Source: an uncultured Burkholderiales bacterium (GTDB lineage Bacteria; Pseudomonadota; Gammaproteobacteria; Burkholderiales; Burkholderiaceae_E). Taken from it: a stretch of DNA of 46,949 bases. Made by a program: the position numbers and the translations under genes. The stretch is taken from contig CADEEH010000023.1 in assembly GCA_902826305.1 (NCBI GenBank), positions 1-46,949 on the forward strand, given 5' to 3'. Below, piece by piece: positions 37,281 to 46,949 of this stretch. Position 1 is the first letter of the stretch; each line of letters opens with the position of its first letter. A model generated the notes under the pieces. That model had not been told where the DNA came from. It saw nothing but the letters and a program-made list of their open reading frames with translations, and ran no database searches.

Positions 37281-39974
37281 ATGCAAGAGCGCTACGACCC
37301 GCAAGCCGTCGAATCCGCCGCCCGCGCGCACTGGTCGGCCATCGACGCCTATCGCGCGCGCGAGAACGACCCGCGATTCCCGAAGGGCAAGTACTACGCC
37401 TGCTCGATGCTGCCGTATCCGAGCGGCCGGCTGCACATGGGGCACGTGCGCAACTACACCATCAACGACATGATGGTGCGGCATCTGCGGATGAACGGCT
37501 ACAACGTGCTGATGCCGATGGGCTGGGACGCGTTCGGACTGCCGGCCGAGAACGCGGCCATCAGGAATCGAGTCGCGCCGGCCCGCTGGACCTACGACAA
37601 CATCGCGACGATGAAGTCGCAGATGCAGGCGATGGGTCTGGCGATCGACTGGTCGCGCGAGATCGCCGCCTGTGATCCGAAGTACTACAAGTGGAACCAG
37701 TGGCTGTTCCTGCGCATGCTCGAGCGCGGCCTCGCCTACCGCAAGACCCAGGTCGTCAACTGGGATCCGGTCGACCAGACGGTGCTCGCCAACGAGCAGG
37801 TCATCGACGGCCGCGGCTGGCGCACCGGGGCCGTCGTCGAGAAGCGCGAGATTCCGGGCTACTACCTGAAGATCACCGACTACGCGGCCGAGCTGCTCGA
37901 GCATGTCGAGAGCCACCTCGACGGCTGGCCGGAACGTGTGCGGACGATGCAGGCGAACTGGATCGGCCGCTCGACCGGCGTGCGCTTCGCGTTCCCCCAC
38001 GACATCCGCGGCGCCGATGGTGTGCCCGTCGGCGACGGCCGCATGTACGTCTTCACGACACGCGCCGACACGATCATGGGCGTGACCTTCGTCGCGGTCG
38101 CACCCGAACATCCGCTCGCCGCGGCCGCCGCCGCGCGCGATCCGAAGGTCGCCGACTTCGTCGCCGAAGCCCGGCGCGGCTCGGTGATGGAGGCCGACCT
38201 CGCCACGATGGAGAAGAAGGGGGTGGCGACCGGGCTGTCCGTCTCCCACCCGCTGACCGGTGAACAGGTGGCGGTCTGGGTCGGCAACTACGTGCTGATG
38301 AGCTACGGCGACGGTGCGGTGATGGGCGTGCCGGCGCACGACGAGCGCGACTTCGCGTTCGCGCGCAAATACGGCCTGCCGATCCGGCAGGTGATCACCC
38401 GCACCGGAGGCTGGCGCGACGGCGAGGCGCCGTTCACCGACCAGTCCTGGCAGGCGTGGTACGAGGACAAGGCGAACGTCGCCTGCACCAACAGCGGCCG
38501 CTACGACGGGCTCGCCCACGAGGCCGCGGTCGACGCGGTGGCCGCGGATCTCGCCGCGAAGCGCCTGGGTGACAAGAAGATCCAGTACCGGCTGCGCGAC
38601 TGGGGCATCTCGCGCCAGCGCTACTGGGGCACGCCGATACCGATCATCCACTGCGCCGACTGCGGACCGGTGCCGGTGCCCGACGACCAGCTCCCGGTGG
38701 TGCTGCCGGAGGACCTGGTACCCGACGGCAGCGGCAACCCGCTGGCCAAGGACGAACGTTTCCTGTCGTGCACGTGTCCGCGCTGCGGCAAGCCGTCGCG
38801 CCGCGAGACCGACACGATGGACACCTTCGTCGATTCGGCGTGGTACTACATGCGGTACTGCTCGCCGGACAACGACTCGGCGATGGTCGACGCGCGCAAC
38901 GACTACTGGATGCCGATGGACCAGTACATCGGCGGCATCGAGCACGCGGTGCTGCACCTGCTGTACGCGCGCTTCTGGACCAAGGTGATGCGCGACCTGA
39001 CCGGCGTCGGCTCGGCCGCGCCTGGGCGCGGCATGGTCACCTTCGACGAACCGTTCACGCGGCTGCTGTGCCAGGGGATGGTGCTCAACCACATCTTCCT
39101 TCGGCGCAACGACAAGGGCGGCATCGAGTACTTCTGGCCCGACGACGTCGAGTGGCAACACGACGAGGCGGGACGGCCGACCGGCTGCCGCTCCAAGGCC
39201 GACGGATTGCCGGTGGAGTACGGCGGCATCGGCACGATGTCCAAGTCGAAGAACAACGGTGTCGACCCGCAGCTGCTGATCGACCAGTATGGCGCCGACA
39301 CGGCGCGGCTGTTCGTGATGTTCGCCTCCCATCCGGAGCAGACACTCGAGTGGTCGGCCACCGGCGTCGAGGGCGCGAACCGGTTCCTGCGCCGGTTGTG
39401 GACGTTCGGCCAGGCGCAGGCGGCACGCCTGGCCGGTGCACCGGCGACCGTGGACTTCGAGCGGGCGACGCCGGCGCTCAAGGCGTTGCGCTTCGAGATC
39501 CACACGGTCCTCAAGCAGGCCGACTACGACTACCAGCGGATGCAGTACAACACCGTCGTTTCGGCGGCGATGAAGATGCTCAACGCGCTCGAAGGCGCCA
39601 GGCTGCCCGACGACCCGATGGCCACCGAGGTGCTGCGCGAAGGCCTGTCGATCCTCGTGCGGGTGCTGTATCCGGTGGTGCCACACGTCGGCCATGCGCT
39701 GTGGACCGGACTGGGCTACGCGGCACGCGCCGGCGACCTGCTCGATGCACCGTGGCCGCAGGTCGATCCGCAGGCGCTGGTACGCGACGAGATCGAACTC
39801 GTGCTGCAGATCAACGGCAAGGTGCGCGGGTCGGTGCGGGTGCCGGCCGATGCCGACCAGGCGGCGATCCAGGCCGCCGCGCTCGCCAGCGACGCGTATA
39901 CACGTCACGCGGCCGGCCAGGCGCCGAAGAAGGTGATCGTCGTGCCCGGTCGGCTCGTCAACGTCGTCGTGTGA
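37281..39974 (+). CDS. leuS: Leucyl-tRNA synthetase
   Basis: 897 residues, about 35 longer than the E. coli enzyme. Class I signatures: HMGH (52-55) in [21 protein letters not shown], and the KMSKS loop, here [13 protein letters not shown] (Thr652-Ser656), so the first Lys of KMSKS is Thr while the catalytic second Lys is kept. The CP1 editing domain is present ([22 protein letters not shown]). A Cys-rich zinc-like module (CADCGPVPV ... [23 protein letters not shown]) is also present. It leads the leuS-lptE-holA-proA set. Confidence 0.97.
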   Translation: MQERYDPQAVESAARAHWSAIDAYRARENDPRFPKGKYYACSMLPYPSGRLHMGHVRNYTINDMMVRHLRMNGYNVLMPMGWDAFGLPAENAAIRNRVAPARWTYDNIATMKSQMQAMGLAIDWSREIAACDPKYYKWNQWLFLRMLERGLAYRKTQVVNWDPVDQTVLANEQVIDGRGWRTGAVVEKREIPGYYLKITDYAAELLEHVESHLDGWPERVRTMQANWIGRSTGVRFAFPHDIRGADGVPVGDGRMYVFTTRADTIMGVTFVAVAPEHPLAAAAAARDPKVADFVAEARRGSVMEADLATMEKKGVATGLSVSHPLTGEQVAVWVGNYVLMSYGDGAVMGVPAHDERDFAFARKYGLPIRQVITRTGGWRDGEAPFTDQSWQAWYEDKANVACTNSGRYDGLAHEAAVDAVAADLAAKRLGDKKIQYRLRDWGISRQRYWGTPIPIIHCADCGPVPVPDDQLPVVLPEDLVPDGSGNPLAKDERFLSCTCPRCGKPSRRETDTMDTFVDSAWYYMRYCSPDNDSAMVDARNDYWMPMDQYIGGIEHAVLHLLYARFWTKVMRDLTGVGSAAPGRGMVTFDEPFTRLLCQGMVLNHIFLRRNDKGGIEYFWPDDVEWQHDEAGRPTGCRSKADGLPVEYGGIGTMSKSKNNGVDPQLLIDQYGADTARLFVMFASHPEQTLEWSATGVEGANRFLRRLWTFGQAQAARLAGAPATVDFERATPALKALRFEIHTVLKQADYDYQRMQYNTVVSAAMKMLNALEGARLPDDPMATEVLREGLSILVRVLYPVVPHVGHALWTGLGYAARAGDLLDAPWPQVDPQALVRDEIELVLQINGKVRGSVRVPADADQAAIQAAALASDAYTRHAAGQAPKKVIVVPGRLVNVVV

Positions 39975-39978
39975 CCGG

Positions 39979-40467
39979 ATGACGAGAAGGCGCGCGCTGC
40001 TGGCCGCGGCGGCGGTGACGGCACTGGCCGGTTGCGGCTTCCAGCTGCGCGGCTCGGCGGCACTGCCGTACAAGACCCTGTATGCCGGCTTCGCCGAGGG
40101 ATCCTCGTTCGGCGCCGAGTTCAAGCGCAGCATCCGGGTGGCGGCGGACACGCGGGTCGTCGATCGGCCCGAAGAGGCCGAGGCCCGGCTCGAGCCGCTC
40201 GCCGAACTGCGCGAGAAGGAGATCGTCGGCTTCTCGACGACCGGGCGCCCGCGCGAATACCAGGTCCGGCTGCGCTTCCGCTTCCGCGTGATCGAACGCG
40301 GAGGGCGCGAGGCGATCCCGGCGACCGAACTGATCCTGCGCCGGGACATCACGATCAGCGACACGCAGCTGATCGCCAAGGAGCAGGAAGAGGCGATGCT
40401 CTACCGTGAGATGCAGACCGACATGGTCCAGCAGCTGCTGCGCCGGATGGCGGCGATCAGGCGCTGA
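39979..40467 (+). CDS. lptE: LPS-assembly lipoprotein LptE
   Basis: 162 residues. Lipobox LAGC with Cys19, followed directly by GFQLRGSAALPYKTLYAGF, the LptE hallmark. With LptD it forms the outer-membrane lipopolysaccharide translocon. The ATG is 4 nt after the leuS stop; holA follows after 11 nt. The leuS-lptE-holA order is conserved in many Proteobacteria. Confidence 0.95.
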   Translation: MTRRRALLAAAAVTALAGCGFQLRGSAALPYKTLYAGFAEGSSFGAEFKRSIRVAADTRVVDRPEEAEARLEPLAELREKEIVGFSTTGRPREYQVRLRFRFRVIERGGREAIPATELILRRDITISDTQLIAKEQEEAMLYREMQTDMVQQLLRRMAAIRR

Positions 40468-40478
40468 GGAAGCCGTCG

Positions 40479-41516
40479 ATGGCGATGATCCGGGCCGATG
40501 AACTGCACGACACACTGGCGCGCCAGGTGCCCGCGCTGGTCTGGATCCACGGCGACGAACCGCTGCTCGCGCTCGAGGCGGCCGATCAGGCCCGGCGCGT
40601 GATCCGCACCGCCGGCGCCGAGGAGCGGTGCGTGTTCGAGGTCGATCGACGATTCCGCTTCGACGATCTCGCCCGGGAAGCCGACGCGATGTCGCTGTTC
40701 GCCACCGGCAAGCTGATCGAACTGCGGCTCAAGGCGAAGCCGGGCAAGGAGCTGGGCGCATCGCTGGCGGCACTGGCACCGCGCCTGTCGAGTGAGGTGC
40801 GACTGCTGGTCACCAGTCCCCGGCTCGATCGCGCGACCACCGGCGCGGACTGGTTCACGGCGATCGCCCGCGCCGGTCTGGTGGTGGCGATCGACAAGGT
40901 CGATCGCGGCGCGTTGCCGCGATGGATCGGTGCCAGGCTCGCCCGGCAGAAGCAGTCGGCCGATGCGGCGACGCTGGAGATGATCGCCGACCGGGTCGAA
41001 GGCAACCTGCTGGCCGCACACCAGGAGGTGCTCAAGCTCGGGTTGTTGTGCGGGCCGGGCAAGCTGCCGCCCGAGGAGGCCCGCGCCGCGGTGCTCGACG
41101 TCGCGCGCTACGACCCCTGGGCATTGGCCGAGACCGCGCTGGCCGGCGACACCGGCCGCGTCGTGCGTTGCCTGGACGGATTACGCGCCGAGGGCCAGCC
41201 CGAACCGCTGGTGCTGTGGGTTCTTGCCGACGCGGCGCGCACGTTGCATGCGCTGTCCTCGGCCGTGGCCGCGGGCCGGCCGCTCGCACAGGCCAAGCAG
41301 GAGGCCCGGCTGTTCAACCGCCAGCGCGAGGTGCTGTACGAGCGGGCACTGCGCCGGTTGTCGCCGCAGGTGATGACACGCGCACTGCAGCAGGCGGCCG
41401 GAACCGATAGAATCGTCAAGGGAGTCGAACAGGGTGATGCCTGGGCTTCGTTGCTGTCGCTGGCGCTGCTGATCGCCGGCTCGCCGGCACGACTCGACGT
41501 CCCGAGCGCCGCCTGA
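40479..41516 (+). CDS. holA: DNA polymerase III delta subunit
   Basis: 345 residues, full length. [35 protein letters not shown] at the start, [47 protein letters not shown] and [21 protein letters not shown] (AAA+-like domains I-II), then a helical collar domain to the end. It opens the beta clamp in the clamp loader complex. Located between lptE and proA on one strand. Confidence 0.95.
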   Translation: MAMIRADELHDTLARQVPALVWIHGDEPLLALEAADQARRVIRTAGAEERCVFEVDRRFRFDDLAREADAMSLFATGKLIELRLKAKPGKELGASLAALAPRLSSEVRLLVTSPRLDRATTGADWFTAIARAGLVVAIDKVDRGALPRWIGARLARQKQSADAATLEMIADRVEGNLLAAHQEVLKLGLLCGPGKLPPEEARAAVLDVARYDPWALAETALAGDTGRVVRCLDGLRAEGQPEPLVLWVLADAARTLHALSSAVAAGRPLAQAKQEARLFNRQREVLYERALRRLSPQVMTRALQQAAGTDRIVKGVEQGDAWASLLSLALLIAGSPARLDVPSAA

Positions 41517-41553
41517 AAGCCTGTCGAAAGCACCCGGAAGCCGACCGGACGTC

Positions 41554-42837
41554 ATGGACAACACCCCGATCGACATCACCGCCTACGTCGCCGACATCGG
41601 CCGCCGCGCCCGCGCCGCGAGCCGGCTGACCGCACGTGCGTCGACAGCGGCCAAGGACGCCGCGCTGCATGCGACCGCGGCCGCGTTGCGGCGCGAACGC
41701 GCGGCGCTGGTGGCGGCCAACGAACGCGACCTGTCGGCGGCCCGCGCCGCCGGCCTCGATCCGGCCTTCGTCGACCGGCTCGCGCTGACCGATGCGGTGA
41801 TCGACGCGATGGCCGAAGGGCTCGAGCAGATCGCCGCGCTGCCGGACCCGATCGGCGAGATCAGCGATCTGCGCTATCGCCCCAGCGGCATCCAGGTCGG
41901 CCGCATGCGGGTGCCGCTCGGGGTGATCGGCATCATCTACGAGTCGCGGCCGAACGTGACGATCGACGCCGCGGGACTGGCGATCAAGTCGGGCAACGCG
42001 ACCATCCTGCGCGGCGGCTCGGAGGCGATCCACAGCAACCAGGCGCTGGCCGCGCTGATCCGCGTCGGACTGTCGTCGGCCGGCCTGCCCGAGGACGCGG
42101 TCCAGGTGATCGAGACCACCGATCGTGCGGCGGTCGGCGCGCTGCTCTCGCAGCCGCAGTACGTCGACGTGATCGTGCCGCGCGGCGGCAAGGCGCTGAT
42201 CGAGCGGGTGTCGAAGGAATCGAAGATCCCGGTGCTCAAGCACCTGGACGGCATCTGCCACGTCTACATCGACGATCGCGCGGACCTCGATCGCGCGATC
42301 CGGATCGCCGACAACGCGAAGACCCAGCGGTACTCGCCGTGCAACACGATGGAGACCCTGCTGGTGGCCGACGGGATCGCGGCGCAGGTCCTTCCGCCGC
42401 TGGGGCGCATCTACCGCGACAAGGGCGTCGAGCTGCGTGGCGACGACCGCACGCGCGCGATCCTCGGCGCGGCCGGCATCAACAGCGTGCCCGCCACCGA
42501 GGACGACTGGCGCACCGAGTACCTGGCGCCGATCCTGGCGATCCGCGTCGTGGCCGGCCTGGACGAGGCGATGGACCACATCGCCGCCTACGGCTCGGCG
42601 CACACCGACGCGATCGTGACCCAGGACCACGACCGGGCGCTGCGTTTCCTGCGCGAGGTCGATTCGTCGTCGGTGATGGTCAACACCTCCACGCGGTTCG
42701 CCGACGGCTTCGAGTTCGGCCTCGGCGCGGAGATCGGCATCTCCACCGACAAGCTGCACGCCCGCGGGCCGGTCGGGCTCGAAGGGCTGACCTCGCTGAA
42801 GTTCGTCGTCTTCGGCACCGGCCAGGTCCGGACCTGA
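41554..42837 (+). CDS. proA: Gamma-glutamyl phosphate reductase
   Basis: 427 residues. Aldehyde-dehydrogenase fold: [49 protein letters not shown], and the active-site loop [17 protein letters not shown] with catalytic Cys263. C-terminal [44 protein letters not shown] is diagnostic for ProA. Second step of proline synthesis. It is 37 nt after holA; proB is not in the window. Confidence 0.97.
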   Translation: MDNTPIDITAYVADIGRRARAASRLTARASTAAKDAALHATAAALRRERAALVAANERDLSAARAAGLDPAFVDRLALTDAVIDAMAEGLEQIAALPDPIGEISDLRYRPSGIQVGRMRVPLGVIGIIYESRPNVTIDAAGLAIKSGNATILRGGSEAIHSNQALAALIRVGLSSAGLPEDAVQVIETTDRAAVGALLSQPQYVDVIVPRGGKALIERVSKESKIPVLKHLDGICHVYIDDRADLDRAIRIADNAKTQRYSPCNTMETLLVADGIAAQVLPPLGRIYRDKGVELRGDDRTRAILGAAGINSVPATEDDWRTEYLAPILAIRVVAGLDEAMDHIAAYGSAHTDAIVTQDHDRALRFLREVDSSSVMVNTSTRFADGFEFGLGAEIGISTDKLHARGPVGLEGLTSLKFVVFGTGQVRT

Positions 42838-42875
42838 GCGGCCGGCGTCCCGGCTCCGCCGCCCGCACCGGCCCC

Positions 42876-43316
42876 GTGTCCTCCAGCGCGTACCTCTGGA
42901 TCAAGGCGCTCCACATCGTCTTCGTGACGAGCTGGTTCGCCGGCCTGTTCTACCTGCCCCGGATCTTCGTCAACCTGGCGATGGTGCCCGGCGCGGGGGC
43001 CGAACGCGACCGGCTGCTGCTGATGGCGGGCAAGCTGTACCGGTTCATGGGCCCGCTGATGCTGCTCGCGCTGGTGTTCGGCCTGTGGCTGTGGCTGGGC
43101 TACGGCGTCGGCCTCGGCCCGGGCAGCGGCTGGATGCACGTGAAGCTCGCGCTGGTCGTGGTGCTGCTTGTCTACCACCATGTCTGCGGGCGGATGCTGC
43201 GCACCTTCGTCGCCGGCACCAACCGCCGCAGCCACGTCTGGTTCCGCTTCTTCAACGAGCTGCCGGTGCTGGTGCTGCTGACGGTCGTGATCCTGGTCGT
43301 CGTCAAACCTTTCTGA
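42876..43316 (+). CDS. hemJ: HemJ-like protoporphyrinogen IX oxidase (UPF0093/CopD-superfamily membrane protein)
   Basis: 146 residues from a GTG at 42876. Four helices; conserved His12 in IKALHIVFVTSWFAGLFYLPRIFV, LYRFMGPLMLLALVFGLW, WMHVKLALVVVLLVYHHVCGRM (second conserved His) and the C-terminal FFNELPVLVLLTVVILVVVKPF match the HemJ family, a heme-dependent oxidase of heme biosynthesis. Annotation as CopD-family protein is the usual alternative. The isomerase gene follows 15 nt later. Confidence 0.88.
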   Translation: MSSSAYLWIKALHIVFVTSWFAGLFYLPRIFVNLAMVPGAGAERDRLLLMAGKLYRFMGPLMLLALVFGLWLWLGYGVGLGPGSGWMHVKLALVVVLLVYHHVCGRMLRTFVAGTNRRSHVWFRFFNELPVLVLLTVVILVVVKPF

Positions 43317-43331
43317 CAGGGAATCCGCATC

Positions 43332-43931
43332 GTGACCAAGACCGTCGACTACTTCCTGGTGCCGAACTCGCCCTGGACCTACCTCGGCCACGAGCGCTTC
43401 GTCGGGATCGCGCGCCGGCACGGCGCGACGATCGTCGTCAAGCCGTTCGATCTCGGTCGTGTGTTCCCGTTGTCCGGCGGACTGCCGCTGCCCAAGCGCG
43501 CACCGCAACGGCAGGCATATCGGCTGGTGGAACTCGTGCGCTGGTCGAAACATCTCGGCGTGCCGCTGACCCTGCATCCTCGCTTCTTCCCGTGTGCGGC
43601 CGAACAGGCGTCGTTGATGATCATCGCCGCACGTGACGCGGGCGGGACCGAGGCGGCACTCGCGATGGCCGGCGGCGCACTACGCGCGGTCTGGGCGCAG
43701 GAGCGCGACATCGCCGATGCGCCGACGCTGGTCTCGATCGCCGATGCGGCCGGGCTGGACGGTGCCGCCCTCGCCCGGGCCGCCGACGGATGCCGTGCCG
43801 AGTACGACCGGCTGACCGAAGAGGCGATCGCCGCGCAGGTGTTCGGTGCCCCGTGGTATCGCTATCGCGACGAGCCGTTCTGGGGCCAGGACCGGCTCGA
43901 CATGCTCGATCGCGCGATGGCCGGCGCTTGA
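43332..43931 (+). CDS. DsbA-family protein, 2-hydroxychromene-2-carboxylate isomerase-like
   Basis: 199 residues from a GTG at 43332 (GACAGGGA upstream). Thioredoxin-fold kappa-class GST features: VDYFLVPNSPWTYLGHERFVGIARRHGATIVVKPFDLGRVFPLSGGLPLPKRAPQRQAYRLVEL with the active-site Ser in SPWTYLG, and the C-terminal VFGAPWYRYRDEPFWGQDRLDML. No CxxC, so not a disulfide oxidase. Probably glutathione-dependent; substrate unknown. The stop overlaps the TTG of the next gene. Confidence 0.92.
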   Translation: MTKTVDYFLVPNSPWTYLGHERFVGIARRHGATIVVKPFDLGRVFPLSGGLPLPKRAPQRQAYRLVELVRWSKHLGVPLTLHPRFFPCAAEQASLMIIAARDAGGTEAALAMAGGALRAVWAQERDIADAPTLVSIADAAGLDGAALARAADGCRAEYDRLTEEAIAAQVFGAPWYRYRDEPFWGQDRLDMLDRAMAGA

Positions 43932-45214
43932 GCGCCGGACCTGCGCCGCTGCGGCTGTTCGCACCCGGGCCTCGCGGCCTGGAGCCGATGCTCGCCGACG
44001 AACTGCGTGTGCTGGGGGCCGCCGCATGCGACGTGGTGCCCGGCGGTGTCGCGTTCGAAGGTGACCTCGAACTGGCCTATCGCGCCAACCTGCATTCGCG
44101 GCTGGCGAGCCGCGTGCTGCTGGCGATCGGCGCGGCCCGTTATCGCGACACCGATGCGCTCTACAAGATCGCCGCGTCGATCGAGTGGGAACGGCACTTC
44201 CGCGCCGACCAGACGCTGCGGGTCGACGTGACGGCGATCCGCTCGCCGTTGCGCAGCATCAACTTCGCGACGCTGCGCGTCAAGGACGGCATCGTCGACC
44301 GGCTGCGCGAGCGCTGCGGCGAGCGGCCGTCGATCGACACGCGGCGTCCGGATGTCCGGGTCTTCGTCTTCCTGGCCGAGCGCGAGGCGACGTTCTACCT
44401 CGACCTGTCGGGTGAATCGCTGTTCAAGCGCGGCTGGCGCCACGCCGAGGACAAGGGCGAGGCGCCGTTGAAGGAGAACCTGGCGGCCGGGCTGCTGATG
44501 CTCGCCGGCTGGCAGCCGTCGACGCCGCTGCTCGACCCGTTCTGCGGCTCGGGCACGATCGTCATCGAAGCCGCGCAGATGGCCGCGGGCATCGCGCCCG
44601 GCATCTCGCGGACGTTCGGTTTCCAGAAGCTCGCCGGCTTCGACGCGGCGTTATGGGAACAGGTGCGCCTGGCGGCGATCCGCGCCGCGCAACGGCACGA
44701 TCCTGGTCGCATCGCGCCGCGCATCGCCGCCAGTGATCACGACCCCGTGGCGATCCGGCAGATCCGGCGCAACCTCGAGCGCGCGGGCATCGCGCCGGAC
44801 ACGGTGCGGATTGGCGAACGCGACGTCGGTCGTTCGCAGCCCCCGTTCGACGCGCCCGGGATGATCGTCACCAATCCGCCGTACGGCGAACGGCTCGAAC
44901 TCGCCGGTGGTGGCGATTGGGCCGCGGTCGGCCGGCGCTGGCGCGACACGTTCGGCGGCTGGACGGTCTGTGTGCTGACCAGTGATCGCGACCTGCCGCG
45001 CCGGCTCGGGTTGCGCGAGTCGCGCAAGACACCGCTGTTCAACGGCGCACTCGATTGCCGACTGTTCCGCTTCGATGTCCACGCCGGGCCGAAGCCGGGC
45101 GCGGCCGATCGCGACGCCGGCCAGGCGGCACCCGCGGATCCCCTACCACATGACGCGCCGGATGCCGGCGACGGAGTGGTCGCGCCCGCGCCGCCGCGCG
45201 CAGCAGCGGACTGA
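43928..45214 (+). CDS. THUMP-domain class I rRNA methyltransferase (RlmL N-terminal-type, m2G)
   Basis: 428 residues from a TTG at 43928 overlapping the preceding stop (TTGA). N-terminal FAPGPRGLEPMLADELRVLGA ferredoxin-like and THUMP region (about 10-160), then a Rossmann methyltransferase with DPFCGSGTIVIEAAQMAAGIAPGISR (motif I) and catalytic NPPY (316-319) in VTNPPYGERL. This equals the N-terminal, N2-guanine half of E. coli RlmKL; the C-terminal RlmK half is absent. A Pro/Ala/Asp-rich tail of about 45 residues follows. Adjacent tail-to-tail to the GNAT-SLOG gene with no spacer. Confidence 0.9.
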   Translation: MSAGPAPLRLFAPGPRGLEPMLADELRVLGAAACDVVPGGVAFEGDLELAYRANLHSRLASRVLLAIGAARYRDTDALYKIAASIEWERHFRADQTLRVDVTAIRSPLRSINFATLRVKDGIVDRLRERCGERPSIDTRRPDVRVFVFLAEREATFYLDLSGESLFKRGWRHAEDKGEAPLKENLAAGLLMLAGWQPSTPLLDPFCGSGTIVIEAAQMAAGIAPGISRTFGFQKLAGFDAALWEQVRLAAIRAAQRHDPGRIAPRIAASDHDPVAIRQIRRNLERAGIAPDTVRIGERDVGRSQPPFDAPGMIVTNPPYGERLELAGGGDWAAVGRRWRDTFGGWTVCVLTSDRDLPRRLGLRESRKTPLFNGALDCRLFRFDVHAGPKPGAADRDAGQAAPADPLPHDAPDAGDGVVAPAPPRAAAD

Positions 45215-46360
45215 TCAGCCGCCGGCCGGATCGCCGCCGCGGCGGCTGCGTGGGCGCGAGACGGCGGCCGGCATCGGTCCGCCCGCGTCGGCCGGCGGCG
45301 ACTCGGTCGCAGCCCGCCGCGTCGCGCCCTGCCCGAACACCACCCAGGCCTCGCCCTTGAAGTCCGTCGGTGCCGGCAAGCCGTCGGCCGCCGCCCGTTC
45401 ACGGGCCTGTCGGTGGTTGCGATCGGCAGCGATGAAGCGGATCGCCCGGCCGGCGCGTTGTGCACCCAGCAACTCGTCGCGCACGATCGCGCCGCCACCG
45501 ATCGCGACGATCAGATCGCTGACCTGGACGATCGCCGCCGAGGTCGGCGTCAGGTTCGTCGTTCCGGGCACGAAGCCGCCCCAGGCGACGTCCTTGACGT
45601 AGAACACGGTGTCGGCACCCGGTGCCAGTTCGAGGCCCCGGTCACGCGCGAGCGTCGAGACGATGCCGGTGGTCGAGAAGCCCAGCGACTTGGCGATGTC
45701 GTAGACCGCGCCGATGCCGGCCGTCGTGCCGCCGGCATTGATGATCACCGTGCGCCGGTCGAGTTCCTCCATGACCGCGCGTGCGTGCCCGATCATCGCG
45801 GCCGGGTTCTCGTAGCCGCCCGCCGAATAACCGGCGAACGTGACGACCTTGCGCCCCTTGTCGGAGAAATGGGCACGGATCTCGACGATACCGGCCTCCT
45901 GCCCCACCGGCGGCAACGGGCGTCGGAAATAGACGCGGCGCGCGGTCTCGACGAAACCCATCGACAGGTGCGCCTGCTGGGCGAGTGTGTTGTCGAGCGC
46001 GGTGTCGGAGGCGAGTTCCTTGCAGCCGCGCAGCCTGGCCCAGCGACCGACCTCGGCCAGCAGCCGCCGGGCGACACCTTCGCGTCGATGGCCGGGCACC
46101 ACGTACAACCCTTCGAGCACCGCGGCCGGAGTCGACTCGCATCCGGGGACGGCCTCCTGGTGCAGCAGCGCCTCGGCAAAACCGAGCGGCTCCCGTTCGT
46201 CGCCATGAGCGATGAACGCGGCGAAGTTGCCGCCTCGCGCGACCGCGAGCCGCATCTGGTCGCGGTGCTGTTCGGCGGGAACGTTGGGCCAGAGCTTGCG
46301 GCGCAGGCCCAGCCAGTGCGGGTCGGCCTCGCTCGCGCATCGGGTGATTCTGAAAGCCAT
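45215..46360 (-). CDS. AAC(6')-like GNAT acetyltransferase fused to a SLOG-like Rossmann domain
   Basis: 381 residues from the ATG at 46360. Residues 1-148 are a GNAT domain much like aminoglycoside 6'-N-acetyltransferases of the AAC(6')-I class: WLGLRRKLWPN, CESTPAAVLEGLYVVPGHRREGVARRLL (73-101, acetyl-CoA loop RREGVA), GCKELASDTALDN and MGFVETARRVYFRRPL. Residues about 157-345 are a separate domain with INAGGTTAGIGAVYDIAKSLGFSTTGIVST (207-236) and SDLIVAIGGGAIVRDELLGAQRAG (281-304), resembling SLOG nucleotide-binding folds. An Arg/Pro-rich tail ends the protein. No frameshift or stop separates the parts. Whether it modifies an aminoglycoside is unknown. Confidence 0.85.
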   Translation of the reverse strand: MAFRITRCASEADPHWLGLRRKLWPNVPAEQHRDQMRLAVARGGNFAAFIAHGDEREPLGFAEALLHQEAVPGCESTPAAVLEGLYVVPGHRREGVARRLLAEVGRWARLRGCKELASDTALDNTLAQQAHLSMGFVETARRVYFRRPLPPVGQEAGIVEIRAHFSDKGRKVVTFAGYSAGGYENPAAMIGHARAVMEELDRRTVIINAGGTTAGIGAVYDIAKSLGFSTTGIVSTLARDRGLELAPGADTVFYVKDVAWGGFVPGTTNLTPTSAAIVQVSDLIVAIGGGAIVRDELLGAQRAGRAIRFIAADRNHRQARERAAADGLPAPTDFKGEAWVVFGQGATRRAATESPPADAGGPMPAAVSRPRSRRGGDPAGG

Positions 46361-46433
46361 CCGTGATCCGTCGTGTGTCCGGCTTGCACTATAAACCCGC
46401 CGGCCGATCGGTGCCCGAACGGGCCATCGGTCA

Positions 46434-46462
46434 TTGTCCTCGCCGCCCTGTGGGCCGATAAT
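46434..46462 (+). promoter_or_regulatory. Sigma70-like promoter for the SDR gene
   Basis: TTGTCC (46434-46439) and GATAAT (46457-46462) are separated by 17 nt. The leader would be about 160 nt. On the minus strand TATAGT (46389-46394) is a possible -10 for the GNAT-SLOG gene but has no matching -35. No other element is seen in this 270-nt divergent gap. Confidence 0.5.
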
Positions 46463-46630
46463 CGACCCGGCTTCCGTGTTCCGGGCCGTCGTGTCGCGAT
46501 CGAGTGACCGTCGTCCGTGGACATTGCAACGACGGGGCAGGACGGACGACATCACGGCGGCGGACCGGCCCGGCACCTGTACCGATTTCACCGACACACG
46601 GCATCACGGCAATCAGCCGAAGGAGGTTGC

Positions 46631-46949
46631 ATGGATCTCGGATTGAAGAACCTGAGCGCGATCGTCACCGGGGGCACCAAGGGCATCGGACGAGCGATCG
46701 CCGAAACACTGGCCGCCGAAGGTGCCAATGTGTCGGTCTGCGCGCGCAAGGCGAACGAAGTCGAGGAGACGATCGTCGCGCTGCGCAAGCGGGGCGTGCG
46801 CGCGACCGGCCGCCCCCTGGACGTCGCCGACGGCGCGGCCCTAGCGGACTGGGTCCGTGCCAGCGCCAACGAGTTCGGCGGCCTGGACATCGTCATCGCC
46901 AACGTCAGCGCGCTGGCGATCGGCAACGACGAGGAGACCTGGCGCAAGG
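46631..46949 (+). CDS. Short-chain dehydrogenase/reductase (N-terminal part)
   Basis: The first 106 residues only; the gene runs off the right edge. GAAGGAGG lies 6 nt before the ATG. Cofactor motif TGGTKGIG (TGxxxGxG) in AIVTGGTKGIGRAIAETLAAEGANVSVCARK, then LDVADG and the NVSAL form of the NNAG motif (IVIANVSALAIG). Asn-Val-Ser in place of NAG is known in some SDR branches. Arg/Lys after the second strand suggests NADP(H). Catalytic Ser/Tyr/Lys lie outside the window. Confidence 0.93.
   Translation, partial: MDLGLKNLSAIVTGGTKGIGRAIAETLAAEGANVSVCARKANEVEETIVALRKRGVRATGRPLDVADGAALADWVRASANEFGGLDIVIANVSALAIGNDEETWRK

Noticed and set aside
37209-40379. A 1056-codon open frame on the minus strand opposite leuS and lptE
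   Set aside because: Composition is Arg/His/Val-rich shadow coding typical of high-GC third-position bias; both plus-strand genes have full family signatures.
1-46949. CRISPR arrays, insertion sequences, prophage, tRNA or rRNA genes
   Set aside because: No regularly spaced repeats, transposase or integrase motifs, or tRNA/rRNA-like sequence were seen by eye.

Overview
The window is chromosomal DNA from a very GC-rich Gram-negative bacterium. Housekeeping content points to Burkholderiales (Betaproteobacteria): polA, a LOG-family gene, thrB (type II homoserine kinase), a BPSS1780-type membrane protein and uvrD lie together, followed by leuS-lptE-holA-proA. I recall this grouping from that order, but the genus cannot be told from sequence alone. 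Genes are densely packed, with many 1-26 nt overlaps and frequent GTG/TTG starts. I see no tRNA, rRNA, insertion sequence, phage or CRISPR array.

Layout. (1) 1-1612: the start of an RND efflux pump and its periplasmic adaptor, both on the minus strand; the pump seems to start on ATC. (2) 1788-2325: a DUF302 gene behind a promoter whose spacer holds a CsoR/CstR-type operator. (3) 2343-7871: a MoxR/DUF58/VWA system (MoxR ATPase, DUF58 protein, two BatA-like VWA membrane proteins) with a membrane-anchored trypsin-like protease between its two arms. (4) 7930-8843: an apparently exported SAM methyltransferase and a ferredoxin lacking one cluster cysteine.

(5) 8859-16835 is the most notable region: a complete ebo gene set (eboD-eboE-eboC, inverted eboF, then eboA-eboB). 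A DedA/VTT membrane protein follows eboB and a TMEM220-like membrane protein diverges from eboD. The ebo genes are known as a metabolite-traffic module: in cyanobacteria they are needed for periplasmic export of the scytonemin monomer, and related clusters occur in algal plastids and proteobacteria. Here the set is rearranged into three transcription units and no obvious biosynthetic partner is adjacent.

(6) 16880-20224: a c-type cytochrome and a PQQ-dependent sugar dehydrogenase with a strong hairpin between them, then a cytochrome P450. (7) 20217-29122: small accessory genes (methyltransferase, tiny lipoprotein, OsmC, DUF4142, outer-membrane barrel, two-component system, DUF1080 lipoprotein, cupin, alpha/beta hydrolase, EthD, RibD-C reductase). 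(8) 29163-45214: the housekeeping block, ending in hemJ-like, DsbA-like isomerase and THUMP methyltransferase genes. (9) 45215-46360: an unusual fusion of an AAC(6')-like acetyltransferase to a SLOG-like Rossmann domain, then a truncated SDR gene at the window edge.

Assignments rest on motif reading and family memory; no database search was possible. Non-coding stretches near or above 300 bases are 1613-1938 (DUF302 promoter/operator; nothing clear for the efflux genes) and 18691-18991 (dehydrogenase promoter and an 18-bp palindrome).
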